From TMED69 sp036130055 (GTDB lineage: Bacteria; Pseudomonadota; Gammaproteobacteria; Ga0077536), in NCBI GenBank assembly GCA_036130055.1, contig JAYYOR010000011.1, forward strand, positions 1 to 64,000: DNA of 64,000 bases, given 5' to 3'. How positions within the stretch are numbered: position 1 is the first letter of the stretch; each line of letters opens with the position of its first letter. Of the stretch, positions 16,770-25,955 are shown in pieces. The position numbers and the translations under genes were made by a program. The notes beneath the pieces are model-generated. The model made no database searches. It was not told the origin of the DNA and saw nothing but the letters and a program-made list of their open reading frames with translations.

Positions 16770-17966
16770 TTATAAGTTCATCTCACTATGAACAAAGTCT
16801 ATTAGTTGTTTGGCCACTTCATATTTAGGTGCTTTCTCGATCAACATCTGTTTTTTTTGTGATAAGACTAGCAATTCATTGTACTCAGAATTAAAACCTA
16901 GGTTTTTATTGCTTACGTCATTAGCAGCTAACACATCGCACCCTTTTTCACGTAATTTTTGAAATCCATTAGTCTGCAAGTCATTGGTTTCGGCAGCAAA
17001 ACCAATGACAAAAGGGCGGTCTTTAATGTTAGATATTTCAGCTAATATATCTTTATTCTTAGTTAATTTAAAATTTATAGATTCGGATTGTTTTTTTATT
17101 TTTTTATTGGAATACGACGCAGGCTTGTAATCACAGACTGCTGCAACACAAAAAACAATATCAATAGACTTTGCGTTTATATATTTAAAGGTCTCTTCAA
17201 ACATTTCATCTGCGGTGGTCACACGAGAAACTTCGCAATCAGGAGGTGGCGGTATCGCTGAAGGGCCTGAAATTAAAAGTACATCAGCGCCAACCTCGAC
17301 TGATCTTCGAGCAATCTCATAACCCATAGCTCCGGAACTATGATTAGATATAAAACGAACAGGGTCAATCGGCTCAATAGTAGGTCCGGCGGTCACAATC
17401 ACTTTCTTATTCTGCCAGATTCCCTTCTTCAACATCCCATGTACCGCACTGATAAAGGTTTCTGGATCCATCATCCTGCCCAGACCGGATTCTCCACATG
17501 CAAGTTCACCAGCACTAGGCCCATGAAATTGGAAAGCGCGAGTCCTTAGCAATTCAATATTTTTTCTTGTAGCTGGGTTGTTCCACATCTGAACATTCAT
17601 TGCAGGAGCGACCAATATCTCTTTCCTTGTAGCGAGGCAAATACTGGTCGCAAGATCATCTGCCTGTCCTGCCGCTAATTTAGCAATAAAATTAGCCGTA
17701 GCTGGAGCAATTACGATAGCATCCGCCCATCTAGCAAGCTCAATATGCCCCATGCCAGAACTTAATTCATCATGAAACAAATCAGTATGGACGGTGCTGC
17801 CGGAAACAGCTTGTAAAGCAAGAGGTGTTGTGAATTCGGAGGCAGACTTAGTCATCACCACCCTGACATCCGCACCAGCTAACTTGAATACTCTTACAAC
17901 TTCTGGTGACTTATACGCCGCAATTCCTCCGGAAACTATTATGATTATTTTTCTGTTTGTTAGCAT
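16770..17966 (-). CDS. coaBC: Bifunctional phosphopantothenoylcysteine decarboxylase/synthase
   Basis: 398 residues, two domains. The N-terminal CoaC flavoprotein part has GGIAAYKSPEV, the active His in GHIELARWAD, and APAMNVQMW with the PASANT-type APATAN segment. The C-terminal CoaB part has VTAGPTIEPIDPVRFISN, the dimerisation/nucleotide segment, and a KxKK-like KNKDIL region. Together they make 4'-phosphopantetheine for coenzyme A; coaD follows elsewhere in this window. Transcribed divergently from rpmB. Confidence 0.95.
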   Translation of the reverse strand: MLTNRKIIIIVSGGIAAYKSPEVVRVFKLAGADVRVVMTKSASEFTTPLALQAVSGSTVHTDLFHDELSSGMGHIELARWADAIVIAPATANFIAKLAAGQADDLATSICLATRKEILVAPAMNVQMWNNPATRKNIELLRTRAFQFHGPSAGELACGESGLGRMMDPETFISAVHGMLKKGIWQNKKVIVTAGPTIEPIDPVRFISNHSSGAMGYEIARRSVEVGADVLLISGPSAIPPPPDCEVSRVTTADEMFEETFKYINAKSIDIVFCVAAVCDYKPASYSNKKIKKQSESINFKLTKNKDILAEISNIKDRPFVIGFAAETNDLQTNGFQKLREKGCDVLAANDVSNKNLGFNSEYNELLVLSQKKQMLIEKAPKYEVAKQLIDFVHSEMNL

Positions 17967-18111
17967 ATTTACAAAAATATTTTTATTTTCTCAGAATATT
18001 AACATTTAAATAAACGAAAAAATATTTTTTCAGCAAGACATAAAGATTTTAAGTTGTAACAGAAAAAGAAAAGTGCGAAAATCGACAATAAAAATCAATT
18101 AGGAAAATACA

Positions 18112-18333
18112 ATGTCGAGAATTTGTCAAGTAACAGGCAAACGACCAATGGCTGGAAACAACGTCTCTCATGCTCACAATAAGACCAAAAGACGCTTTTT
18201 GCCAAATTTACAGACCAGAAAATTTTGGATTGAAAGTGAGAAAAGATGGGTCCGTCTAAGAGTAAGCACTAAAGGGTTGAGAATAATCGACAAAAATGGG
18301 ATCGAATCAGTTTTAAATAATCTGAGGTCATAA
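18112..18333 (+). CDS. rpmB: 50S ribosomal protein L28
   Basis: 73 residues with the L28 pattern: MSRICQVTGKRPMAGNNVSH, KTKRRFLPNL, FWIESEKRWVRLRVS and GLRIIDKNG. Start preceded by TTAGGAAAA. Four bases separate it from rpmG, the usual pairing. Confidence 0.96.
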   Translation: MSRICQVTGKRPMAGNNVSHAHNKTKRRFLPNLQTRKFWIESEKRWVRLRVSTKGLRIIDKNGIESVLNNLRS

Positions 18334-18337
18334 TCAA

Positions 18338-18496
18338 ATGCAGGAAAAGATAAAATTAGTTTCAAGCGCTGGTACAGGTCATTACTATACTACAAGTAAG
18401 AATAAGCGCACTCATCCCGAAAAATTTGAAATGAAAAAGTATGACCCAGTAATAAGAAAGCATGTTAACTACAAAGAATCTAAGATTAAATCCTAA
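18338..18496 (+). CDS. rpmG: 50S ribosomal protein L33
   Basis: A 52-residue protein, short enough to be missed by length cut-offs. It reads as L33: KIKLVSSAGTGHYYTT, KNKRTHPEKFEMKKYDP and RKHVNYKE. It lacks the zinc-binding cysteines, i.e. the C-minus form common in gammaproteobacteria. ATG 18338 follows rpmB by four bases; TAA at 18494-18496. Confidence 0.95.
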   Translation: MQEKIKLVSSAGTGHYYTTSKNKRTHPEKFEMKKYDPVIRKHVNYKESKIKS

Positions 18497-18518
18497 ATAG
18501 CCTTCTAAAGGTATACTT

Positions 18519-19331
18519 ATGCCCGAATTGCCAGAGGTTGAGACAACTGTCCAGGCGATTTCAAACAAACTACTCACACAAAAAATAGATTCTCTCGAAG
18601 TACATGAATCGAGATTGAGGTATCCTTTTAAGCATAATTGGGTAGAAAAAATAGATGGTCAAACCATTGTAAAAATAAACAGGCGAGGAAAATACATAAT
18701 TATTAAACTTGTCAAAGGGGCCCTCATTATACATTTAGGGATGACAGGCAAATTATATTTTGCAAATCCTCAAGACCCATTAAAAAAACACGATCACTTC
18801 GAATTTAAAATAGGTAATATGAACCTGAGATACAATGACCCAAGGAGATTTGGTTGTCTAATTTGGACAAACAATGACCCATTGCAACATGCCCTTCTCA
18901 TTAATCTAGGTAAAGAGCCGTTCAGTAAGACTTTTTCAGGAGACTATCTTCACAGGAAAGGAAGAAAAAGTGAAACAACAATTAAGAATTTTATTATGAA
19001 CAATAAAGTTGTTGTGGGAGTAGGGAACATATATGCAAATGAGGCTCTGTATTTAGCTGGTATACACCCGAAACGAAAAACTTGTAATATCAGTCTGAAA
19101 AGGTGTGATGAATTAGCTTATTCCATTAAAAGGGTCCTGGCTAAAGCCATACGGTCTGGGGGAACAACCATAAAAGACTACTTTTCTCCTTCAGGTGAAC
19201 CGGGTTATTTTAAAAATAAACTTTATGTCTACGGAAGGAAAAATGAATCATGCAGACGTTGTAAAAACAAAATTAAAAGAATGATAATAGGACAACGTTC
19301 ATCTTTTTATTGTTCTCATTGTCAAACCTGA
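18519..19331 (+). CDS. mutM: Formamidopyrimidine-DNA glycosylase
   Basis: 270 residues; removes 8-oxoguanine and Fapy lesions. The mature N-terminal catalytic proline is in MPELPEVETT. Further signs are HLGMTGKL, NDPRRFG, the helix-two-turn-helix GVGNIYANEALY with AGIHP, and a C-terminal zinc finger CRRC-x16-CSHC. A 22-base gap after rpmG suggests read-through from the ribosomal genes. Confidence 0.95.
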   Translation: MPELPEVETTVQAISNKLLTQKIDSLEVHESRLRYPFKHNWVEKIDGQTIVKINRRGKYIIIKLVKGALIIHLGMTGKLYFANPQDPLKKHDHFEFKIGNMNLRYNDPRRFGCLIWTNNDPLQHALLINLGKEPFSKTFSGDYLHRKGRKSETTIKNFIMNNKVVVGVGNIYANEALYLAGIHPKRKTCNISLKRCDELAYSIKRVLAKAIRSGGTTIKDYFSPSGEPGYFKNKLYVYGRKNESCRRCKNKIKRMIIGQRSSFYCSHCQT

Positions 19332-19333
19332 GA

Positions 19334-21034
19334 TTATTCCAATACGAGTGAAGCGCCCTCACCTCTGGGGTCGCTTGCAACAGTAACTTTTCCATCCTCT
19401 TTTTCTAACAATAGTGCTTGCATATTACCGTAAAGCCTATTTATCTCTTTTAGCTCGTGTCCTTTTTTAATCAGTGCTTTTCTAAGCTCGGCAGAAAAAG
19501 CCCCTTTCTCAAATTGAATTTTATTCGGAATAAACTGATGATGATATCTTGGGGCAGAAACCCAAGCGTCAGGCGTCTTTCCATTTATATATTCTAAAAT
19601 CGAGAGTAAAACCATTGATATAATTCTACTTCCGCCCGGCGTTCCAAGAACTGCTGTGTTCGTGACACTATCTAAAATAGTAGGGGTCATGCTTGATAAC
19701 GGTCTTTTATTGGCTTCTATAGAATTTGGTTTTAACCCTACTAAGCCGTAAGCATTAGGAGTCGCTGGAGATATCGAGAAATCGTCCATTTCATTATTTA
19801 AAAGCACCCCTGTTTTGCCGGCCACGAAGCAAGAGCCAAATGGATAGTTTATACTCAAAGTAACAGAAGCGATATTTCCCTCATGATCTATTATTGAAAA
19901 ATGGGTTGTTTGATCTCCTTCCAAAGTTTTAGTTTCTACTATATTTTCACTCGAAGACGCGGAGTTGATAGATATTTCCTGTCGCAATCTTTCAATGTAT
20001 TCAGTCGAAATAAGTCCATCGACATCTATATTATTAAAGTCGGGATCACCAAGAAATTTAGCCCTATCCCTAAAGCCTTTTTTCATCGATTCCACGATAA
20101 GATGAACTCTGTCACCCTGCGAATAATTTGGCAATTCAAAATTTTCTAATATTTTTAATGCTTGAATCAGTATCAGTCCTCCAGAAGAAGGTGGAGGGGC
20201 TGATATTAAACGTATCTCGTTAAAATCTTCAACAACTGGTTGTCTTTCTTTAATAGAGTAGTTACTAAGATCAGTTAGTTGCCAAAGACCGCCCCCTTCA
20301 ATAACTCCGGCTACCAGGTCCTCTGCAATTCTTCCGTTATAAAACTTGGAACTATCTTTTGAAATTAGAGATAAAGTGTTAGCCAATTCGGGCTGTTTAA
20401 TCTTAAATCCTATTTGCGGTACTTTCATTTTATCCAGAAAAATATCGGAAGATTTATCGAATTGGTTCAAGCACTCCAATCTAAAACCAGCCATTCTTCT
20501 GTAACGTTCAGTAACCAGAAATCCCTTTTTGGCGATGTTTATAGATTCAGCCATTGACGAAGTTAAATCCAACCTTCCATAAAACTCAGCAATGTAACCA
20601 AGCGCCGCAGGCAAACCAGGAATAGCCGCACTCAAAGGACTATCCAAAGCTTTTTTTCGCGAATAGTTTCCAGTGTCATCGTTAAACATTTTACTATTTG
20701 AAAATGCAGGAGCTGTTTCTCTCGCATCTATGAAAGTATATTTGTCTTCACTTGCCTTATAAAATAAAAAAAATCCTCCTCCACCTATACCAGATCCGAA
20801 TGGCTCCACAACAGCCAAAGTAGAGGCCACAGCAATGGCGGCATCAAAAGCATTTCCCCCCTTTTCAAGAACGTTAATACCAGCCATTGTTGCCATGGGG
20901 TGAGCAGAAGCTATCCCGGATTGATTTTTGGAGTAACAAATGTTTAAAGTTAATAGAAACAAGAAAACAATATAACAGGATGTTCTTGTTGTAGCTCTAA
21001 GCTTTGATTGAGAGAAATTTTTTAAACAATACAT
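19334..21034 (-). CDS. ggt: Gamma-glutamyltranspeptidase
   Basis: 566 residues. A signal peptide (residues ~12-35) sends it to the periplasm. The maturation/catalytic threonine lies at about residue 376 in QTTHFSIIDHEGN, where the precursor should self-cleave into large and small subunits. LSSMTPTI and LGTPGGSRII are glutamate-binding loops. It hydrolyses or transfers the gamma-glutamyl group of glutathione. The start overlaps the upstream ferredoxin gene by 38 bases; no better in-frame start before the signal peptide was found. Confidence 0.93.
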   Translation of the reverse strand: MYCLKNFSQSKLRATTRTSCYIVFLFLLTLNICYSKNQSGIASAHPMATMAGINVLEKGGNAFDAAIAVASTLAVVEPFGSGIGGGGFFLFYKASEDKYTFIDARETAPAFSNSKMFNDDTGNYSRKKALDSPLSAAIPGLPAALGYIAEFYGRLDLTSSMAESINIAKKGFLVTERYRRMAGFRLECLNQFDKSSDIFLDKMKVPQIGFKIKQPELANTLSLISKDSSKFYNGRIAEDLVAGVIEGGGLWQLTDLSNYSIKERQPVVEDFNEIRLISAPPPSSGGLILIQALKILENFELPNYSQGDRVHLIVESMKKGFRDRAKFLGDPDFNNIDVDGLISTEYIERLRQEISINSASSSENIVETKTLEGDQTTHFSIIDHEGNIASVTLSINYPFGSCFVAGKTGVLLNNEMDDFSISPATPNAYGLVGLKPNSIEANKRPLSSMTPTILDSVTNTAVLGTPGGSRIISMVLLSILEYINGKTPDAWVSAPRYHHQFIPNKIQFEKGAFSAELRKALIKKGHELKEINRLYGNMQALLLEKEDGKVTVASDPRGEGASLVLE

Positions 21035-21242
21035 CTCTGGATTCTATTTTTTGAGGGTCTTGAGGTATACATGCTACTGGGCAGATTGCAACACATTGTG
21101 GCTCATCAAAGTGTCCAACACACTCGGTGCATAACTCAGTTTTTATATAATAACGATCGGTTTTTTCATATATAGCTTTATTTGGACAAACAGGCTCGCA
21201 AACATCACAATTTATGCATTCATCTGTAATCATTAAGGCCAT
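20997..21242 (-). CDS. yfhL: YfhL-type 2[4Fe-4S] ferredoxin
   Basis: 81 residues with two [4Fe-4S] binding sets. The first is C-x2-C-x2-C-x3-C (CINCDVCEPVC). The second has the eight-residue insertion of the Alvin/YfhL class (CTECVGHFDEPQC, then ICPV). It is a low-potential electron carrier of unknown partner. It sits between coaD and ggt, as in Pseudomonas. Confidence 0.93.
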   Translation of the reverse strand: MALMITDECINCDVCEPVCPNKAIYEKTDRYYIKTELCTECVGHFDEPQCVAICPVACIPQDPQKIESRDVLFKKFLSIKA

Positions 21243-21267
21243 TTTACAACACCCTCAAGCATATTTA

Positions 21268-21759
21268 TTAGATTTGTTTAAACTTGTCTTTAAGAGCATC
21301 ACTTACGACCGGATGCACGAAGGAACTAACATCTCCTTTGTAACGAGCGATTTCTCTGACCAACGAGGAGGAGATATAAGTATAACTTTCTGAAGTTGGA
21401 AGAAACACGGTTTCTACCTTTGGGAGAAGTTTTCTGTTCATCCCAGCTAACTGAAACTCATATTCGAAGTCGCTTACCGCTCTTAAGCCACGCAACACAA
21501 CCGAAGCTTTACTGGCTTGGGCAAAATCCACCATGAGTCCCTTGAACTGAATTACTTCTACATTTGGAATGCTTGCGAGTACAATCTTTGCTAGCTCTAT
21601 TCGTTGCTCGAGAGAAAAAGTAGTGGCTTTAGACGTGCTCTCCGCTATACCTAAAATCAACTTGTCGAATAATGGCGCGGCTCTTGCGACCACATCCACG
21701 TGGCCATTAGTAATTGGGTCAAAAGTTCCAGGATAAATTGCAATTTTTTCGTTAGTCAT
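21268..21759 (-). CDS. coaD: Phosphopantetheine adenylyltransferase
   Basis: 163 residues; transfers AMP from ATP to 4'-phosphopantetheine. Nucleotidyltransferase motifs YPGTFDPITNGHVDVV and the C-terminal YTYISSSLVREIA are intact, with RGLRAVSDFEYEFQLAGMN in between. Full length. Eleven bases downstream of the rsmD remnant, in one run with ferredoxin and ggt. Confidence 0.96.
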   Translation of the reverse strand: MTNEKIAIYPGTFDPITNGHVDVVARAAPLFDKLILGIAESTSKATTFSLEQRIELAKIVLASIPNVEVIQFKGLMVDFAQASKASVVLRGLRAVSDFEYEFQLAGMNRKLLPKVETVFLPTSESYTYISSSLVREIARYKGDVSSFVHPVVSDALKDKFKQI

Positions 21760-21770
21760 TTACGCAACTA

Positions 21771-22315
21771 TTATGTTTTTTTACCTAACAACATGAATTT
21801 AACGTTTTTGCTGTTAGATTTTTTTAATATTAACCAATCATCCGAAACCTTCGTTCCCTGCTCCGCCTCAACATATACCATCGCATTTTTTTTAAGCGTA
21901 CTGTTTGTCATGATTTTAAGTGTCCTAGTCAGCAAAGTTGTACCAAAAGGAGGATCTAGGAAGACTATATCGAATAATTCATCGTTATTCATCAAGAAAT
22001 TTATTGCGTCACTGTTTTTCACTTCTGCGTTGACACAAGAGAATTGATCCTTTTTTTTTTTATTTGATTACTAATTGAAAGATTGTTCTCCACGAAAACG
22101 CAACGTTTTGCGCCTCTAGAAATACATTCAAAGCCTAAAGCACCAGTTCCAGCAAATAAGTCCAAACAGTTTTTATTCAAAATTACCGTTTGAAGCCAAT
22201 TAAATAAGGTTTCTCTTGTTCTTGAACTGGTAGGACGCAAACCATCCCGGCTCTTTACCTCAAGCTTTCTTCCCTTAAGATAGCCCCCTATAATATTAAT
22301 TTTTTTATCTTTCAT
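21771..22315 (-). pseudogene. rsmD: rsmD, 16S rRNA (guanine966-N2) methyltransferase, split by a frameshift
   Basis: Two adjacent frames together make a full RsmD (~180 residues). The first (from ATG 22315, or 22339) has IIGGYLKGRKL, RPTSSRTRETLFNW and the SAM motif DLFAGTGALGFE, and ends after ISNQIKKK with an unrelated tail. The second, one base out of phase, resumes as KDQFSCVNAEV and contains the catalytic DIVFLDPPFG. The break coincides with a run of 11 adenines on the coding strand (22051-22061); twelve would restore the frame. It may be a sequencing error, a true mutation, or a site of transcript slippage. Confidence 0.85.
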
Positions 22316-23642
22316 TATTTCCAAAGGCGTTCTTTTCACTACCTACAAGCACAATAGAAAAATTCTGTTGAAATCTTCTTTGAAAACAGTCCTTCACGTC
22401 TACAATCGAAACAGATTTGACTTTGGCCGTAAATGTTTGTAAATAATTTAGCGGAAGGTTGTAAAAACCCATCATGGAAATATAGCCAATCATTTTATCA
22501 TTGCTGTCGATTCTGTTTATAAAACCGCTTATCAAATTTTTTTTAGCTAGCTCAAATTGTTCTTTAGAAGGACCGTTAGAAACAAAATCATTAAGTACCC
22601 TCAAAGATTCCCTTAACGCAGTATATTGTTTATCTCCGTTTGTTTGCAAACCTAAAATGAAAGGCCCTTTTATTTCGGTTGGTATAAAGTAGCTATAAAC
22701 CGAATATGAAAGACCTCGCTTGGTTCTTATCTCGTCGAACAACAAAGACACCAAAGAACTTCCACCCAAAATATGATTACCCACTATCATTGGAAAGTAG
22801 TCTTCATCACTTCGACTAATACCTAAAGTGCCAATTCTTATATGGGTTTGCCTTGAATTTGTTTCTATATAAGATTCTGAAGATTTAAAATTGGAAAATT
22901 CGGGTATCTTGGTCGCCCTCTCACCCCGTGATAACGAAGAAGATATTCTATTTGCCACATCTTTAGCTTCTGACTTCTTAAGGGAACCAACTATAGCAAT
23001 CGTCATATTATTAGCAACATAGTACTTCGAATGAAATTCTCTTAAGTGAGAAGAAGAGATAGTAGGAACAGTGGATTTTGTGCCGCCAGGATAATTAGAG
23101 TAAGGGTGATCCTCATAAATTTTTGACCAAATAGCTTCTTGCGCTATCTCATTAGGCGATTCGTCCCTTAAAGATAGTTCAAACAGCATTTCTTCTATCA
23201 TTTTGTCTAGCTCAGACCCATCATAGTTAGGTGAACTTACTGCGTCAACCAATAACTCGACAGCGGTATTGAAATAATTTTTTTCAGCTAGTGTGCGTAG
23301 ATTTATAAATGCCATCTCCCTGAGAGATCCGGCATATAATCTTGCACCAGTTTCCGAGAGCCTATCTTTAAACTCTTTGGCATTAGAGCCTCCGGAACCC
23401 TCCAAAAGAAGTTTGTTTGCCATTCGGGATAAGCCAAATCTTTCTCCGTCTCTTACACTTCCAGCAGCAAAAACTAACCTGATGTCTACCATAGGAATTT
23501 CTGGCGCATGGTAAAACATTACACGAGAGCCATTGCTCGTCTCCCAGGATTCTATTTCTAGCGCATTAGCCTGGAGGACAAAGAGCCAAAATAACGGCAA
23601 GCTGAAAAAAGTAAAAAATTCAATTAATTTTTTTATTTTCAT
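22305..23642 (-). CDS. M16 family protein, probably non-catalytic partner
   Basis: 445 residues with a signal peptide (to about residue 27, ANA). It has the M16 two-domain layout, but where the zinc motif HxxEH belongs the sequence reads GLSRMANKLLLEG, so it should lack protease activity. The C-terminal domain keeps the RTKRGLSYSVYS pattern. It follows an active M16 gene by four bases; such active/inactive pairs form heterodimeric proteases in the family. Probably periplasmic. Confidence 0.9.
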   Translation of the reverse strand: MKIKKLIEFFTFFSLPLFWLFVLQANALEIESWETSNGSRVMFYHAPEIPMVDIRLVFAAGSVRDGERFGLSRMANKLLLEGSGGSNAKEFKDRLSETGARLYAGSLREMAFINLRTLAEKNYFNTAVELLVDAVSSPNYDGSELDKMIEEMLFELSLRDESPNEIAQEAIWSKIYEDHPYSNYPGGTKSTVPTISSSHLREFHSKYYVANNMTIAIVGSLKKSEAKDVANRISSSLSRGERATKIPEFSNFKSSESYIETNSRQTHIRIGTLGISRSDEDYFPMIVGNHILGGSSLVSLLFDEIRTKRGLSYSVYSYFIPTEIKGPFILGLQTNGDKQYTALRESLRVLNDFVSNGPSKEQFELAKKNLISGFINRIDSNDKMIGYISMMGFYNLPLNYLQTFTAKVKSVSIVDVKDCFQRRFQQNFSIVLVGSEKNAFGNNER

Positions 23643-23646
23643 AATA

Positions 23647-25023
23647 TCAAATTTTTGGCTTAAGCATTACGGTAGTCAGGAAATCATCTCCGAGATATTT
23701 ATTTGCTACGTAAGTCACGTTATCGGGCGTTATATTATTTATTTTTTTAAAATACTGATCATTTAAACGCCAATCTAATCCGACCGCATCTAAGCTTCCC
23801 AAAATAATTCCTTGATAAGCAACAGAATCTTTTTGAAAAACAGAATTAGCCAGGGTTTGAGCAATTACCTTCTTTAATTCCATCTCAGTGGGTGGAGTTT
23901 TCTTTATTCGTTCTATTTCGTCAATCAAACCGTTTTTTAGATTGCCAAGATCAATTCCCGCCTTCGGTGTTGCAGATATAGTAAACAGGCTAGGTATTAA
24001 TCTTGTCATTGAATATGAGGCTGACGCTGCAGTCGCTAGGTTTCTTCCCCTTATGATGTTAGATTCTAAACGAGCACCCTGATAACCATCGAGAATCGAG
24101 GCCAGCACATCTAGGGCATAGGGCTCCCATTCATAAATCGTTTTTTCCGCTTTTTGCTGTAAAATACCAGGAACCATATATCCCATGATTAGAAAAGGGG
24201 TCGTCGCTTTTTCAGACTCAATTGTTAAGTCTCTTCGTGGGGGCCTATTGTTAATATTAATTTCTGGAATAAATTCAATATTCTCCTTTCTCGCAGGTAT
24301 TTTTTCAAAATGTTTTTTAACTAACTTAAAGGCAACCTCCGGGTCGATGTCGCCTACTATTACGATGGTAGCGTTACTAGGATGGTAATATTTTACGTAC
24401 CATTTTTTTAGGTCAGAAATTGATATTGAGGAAATGTCCTCTATAGAACCGATTATTGGGTTCCCATAAGGGGTTCCTGAATAAGCTAATAGATTCAACT
24501 GTTCAAAGGCCATTCCTTTTGGATCATCGTCCACCCTTAAAGTCCTTTCTTCCAATACGACTTGCCTTTCCTTTTCCACCGAATCGTTGGAAAAAAGCAA
24601 ATTTTTCATTCTCTCCGCTTCAAGTCGAAGACTCGTATCAAGATTTTCATTTCCCCACTTTTGGTAATAGCCTGTATAATCGTATGAAGTGAAAGCATTT
24701 TCTTGCCCACCGCCAATAGCGACAGTTTTTGAAAACTCTCCATCTTTTAAATTTTTTGTTGCCTTGAACATCAAATGTTCCAGAAAATGTGATATACCTG
24801 TTTGTCCGACCCTTTCATGGATTGATCCAACTTTGTACCAAATTTGATTTATTATTACGGGGCTACGCCTGTCAGGTTGCACTATTAGTTTTAACCCGTT
24901 CTCAAGTTTATATTCTCTCGCGGTATCAGTAGTAGAGTTGCCACACCCGGAAATTAAAAAAGACAACCCAGCAATCAATATTAAGCCAACCAATACATCT
25001 TTAGTAAATTTCAAATTCTTCAT
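23647..25023 (-). CDS. M16 family zinc metalloprotease, lipoprotein
   Basis: 458 residues. The N-terminus ends in the lipobox LISGC, so it should be a lipid-anchored periplasmic protein. The inverted zinc motif HFLEH is present (GISHFLEHLMFKAT), with the distal glutamate region ENAFTSYDYTGYY. The second domain shows the usual R/Y substrate segment in weaker form. It is the likely active half of the pair with the next gene; same order upstream of rsmD as in Pseudomonas. Divergent from ftsY. Confidence 0.92.
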   Translation of the reverse strand: MKNLKFTKDVLVGLILIAGLSFLISGCGNSTTDTAREYKLENGLKLIVQPDRRSPVIINQIWYKVGSIHERVGQTGISHFLEHLMFKATKNLKDGEFSKTVAIGGGQENAFTSYDYTGYYQKWGNENLDTSLRLEAERMKNLLFSNDSVEKERQVVLEERTLRVDDDPKGMAFEQLNLLAYSGTPYGNPIIGSIEDISSISISDLKKWYVKYYHPSNATIVIVGDIDPEVAFKLVKKHFEKIPARKENIEFIPEININNRPPRRDLTIESEKATTPFLIMGYMVPGILQQKAEKTIYEWEPYALDVLASILDGYQGARLESNIIRGRNLATAASASYSMTRLIPSLFTISATPKAGIDLGNLKNGLIDEIERIKKTPPTEMELKKVIAQTLANSVFQKDSVAYQGIILGSLDAVGLDWRLNDQYFKKINNITPDNVTYVANKYLGDDFLTTVMLKPKI

Positions 25024-25109
25024 AAATCACTTTAATATAATTTTGTTAAGACAAATAATACCAAAAATATTAAAATTTAAATAATATACGAAACTGTAGT
25101 GAACATAGG

Positions 25110-25955
25110 ATGATAAAAAATTTAATTAGTTTCTTTAAAAAACAAGGGCCAATAGATTCTTCTGTTATCACGGATTTAGTCAGAATATTAATTAAAAATG
25201 ATGTTGGGCCAAAAACCAGCCGTCTAATTGTTGAAAATCTCTCAAATTGCAAAGACAACCCTTTAGAGTGTTTGAAACAGAATATAATTAACATCCTCCA
25301 GCCAATGGAAAAAAAATTAACATTATCAAAAGAAGGAATTCAAACAATCATGATGGTAGGGGCGAATGGTGTTGGCAAGACTTCTACCACCGCTAAATTA
25401 GCAGCATTATTAAAGAAGGACAATCGCATAACAATAGTTGGCGCTGATTCTTTTAGAGCTGCTGCCAGGGAGCAACTTATTCTTTTACTTAAGCCTCTCG
25501 GGATTAAAGTCTCAACATCTTTCAAACACAACGATCCTTCAGCCATAGTATATGATGCCTTACAGGAGGCAAAAGATGAGCTTACAGATTTAATTATAGT
25601 CGATACAGCAGGCAGACTACACACGCAAAAAGATCTGATGGCTGAACTTGTAAAAATTAAAAACACTATCCAAAAGCTTTCTGATAACAGGCCACCTGTC
25701 ATTTTGTTAGTCCTCGATGGGACTTCTGGTCGAAACGGAATAAAACAAGTAATTAAATTTAATGAAGCTCTTAATATTGATGGGCTTATAATAACAAAAT
25801 TAGATGGTTCAACAAAAGCCGGATTTATCCTAGAGACGGTTTGTTCTACAAAAAAAACTATAAACTTTATTTGCAACGGGGAAAATATTAGCGACATAAA
25901 AAATTTCGATTCGAAGGCCTTTGCCGAGCAATTCATCAGAAGCGAGATAATATGA
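25110..25955 (+). CDS. ftsY: FtsY, signal recognition particle receptor
   Basis: 281 residues: the NG GTPase core only, without the long acidic A domain of E. coli FtsY. G1 is GANGVGKTSTTAKLA, then GADSFRAAAREQL, DTAGRL and TKLDGS. The C-terminal NGENISDIKNFD replaces the typical GVGE..DDLxPF. It docks SRP-ribosome complexes at the membrane. Some motif positions are unusual (DGTSGRNG for DATTGQNA), so it is somewhat fast-evolving. It overlaps ftsE by four bases. Confidence 0.9.
   Translation: MIKNLISFFKKQGPIDSSVITDLVRILIKNDVGPKTSRLIVENLSNCKDNPLECLKQNIINILQPMEKKLTLSKEGIQTIMMVGANGVGKTSTTAKLAALLKKDNRITIVGADSFRAAAREQLILLLKPLGIKVSTSFKHNDPSAIVYDALQEAKDELTDLIIVDTAGRLHTQKDLMAELVKIKNTIQKLSDNRPPVILLVLDGTSGRNGIKQVIKFNEALNIDGLIITKLDGSTKAGFILETVCSTKKTINFICNGENISDIKNFDSKAFAEQFIRSEII

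Noticed and set aside
22305..25023. Inactive M16 homologue as evidence of decay
   Set aside because: Pairs of active and inactive M16 proteins are normal at this locus in gammaproteobacteria.
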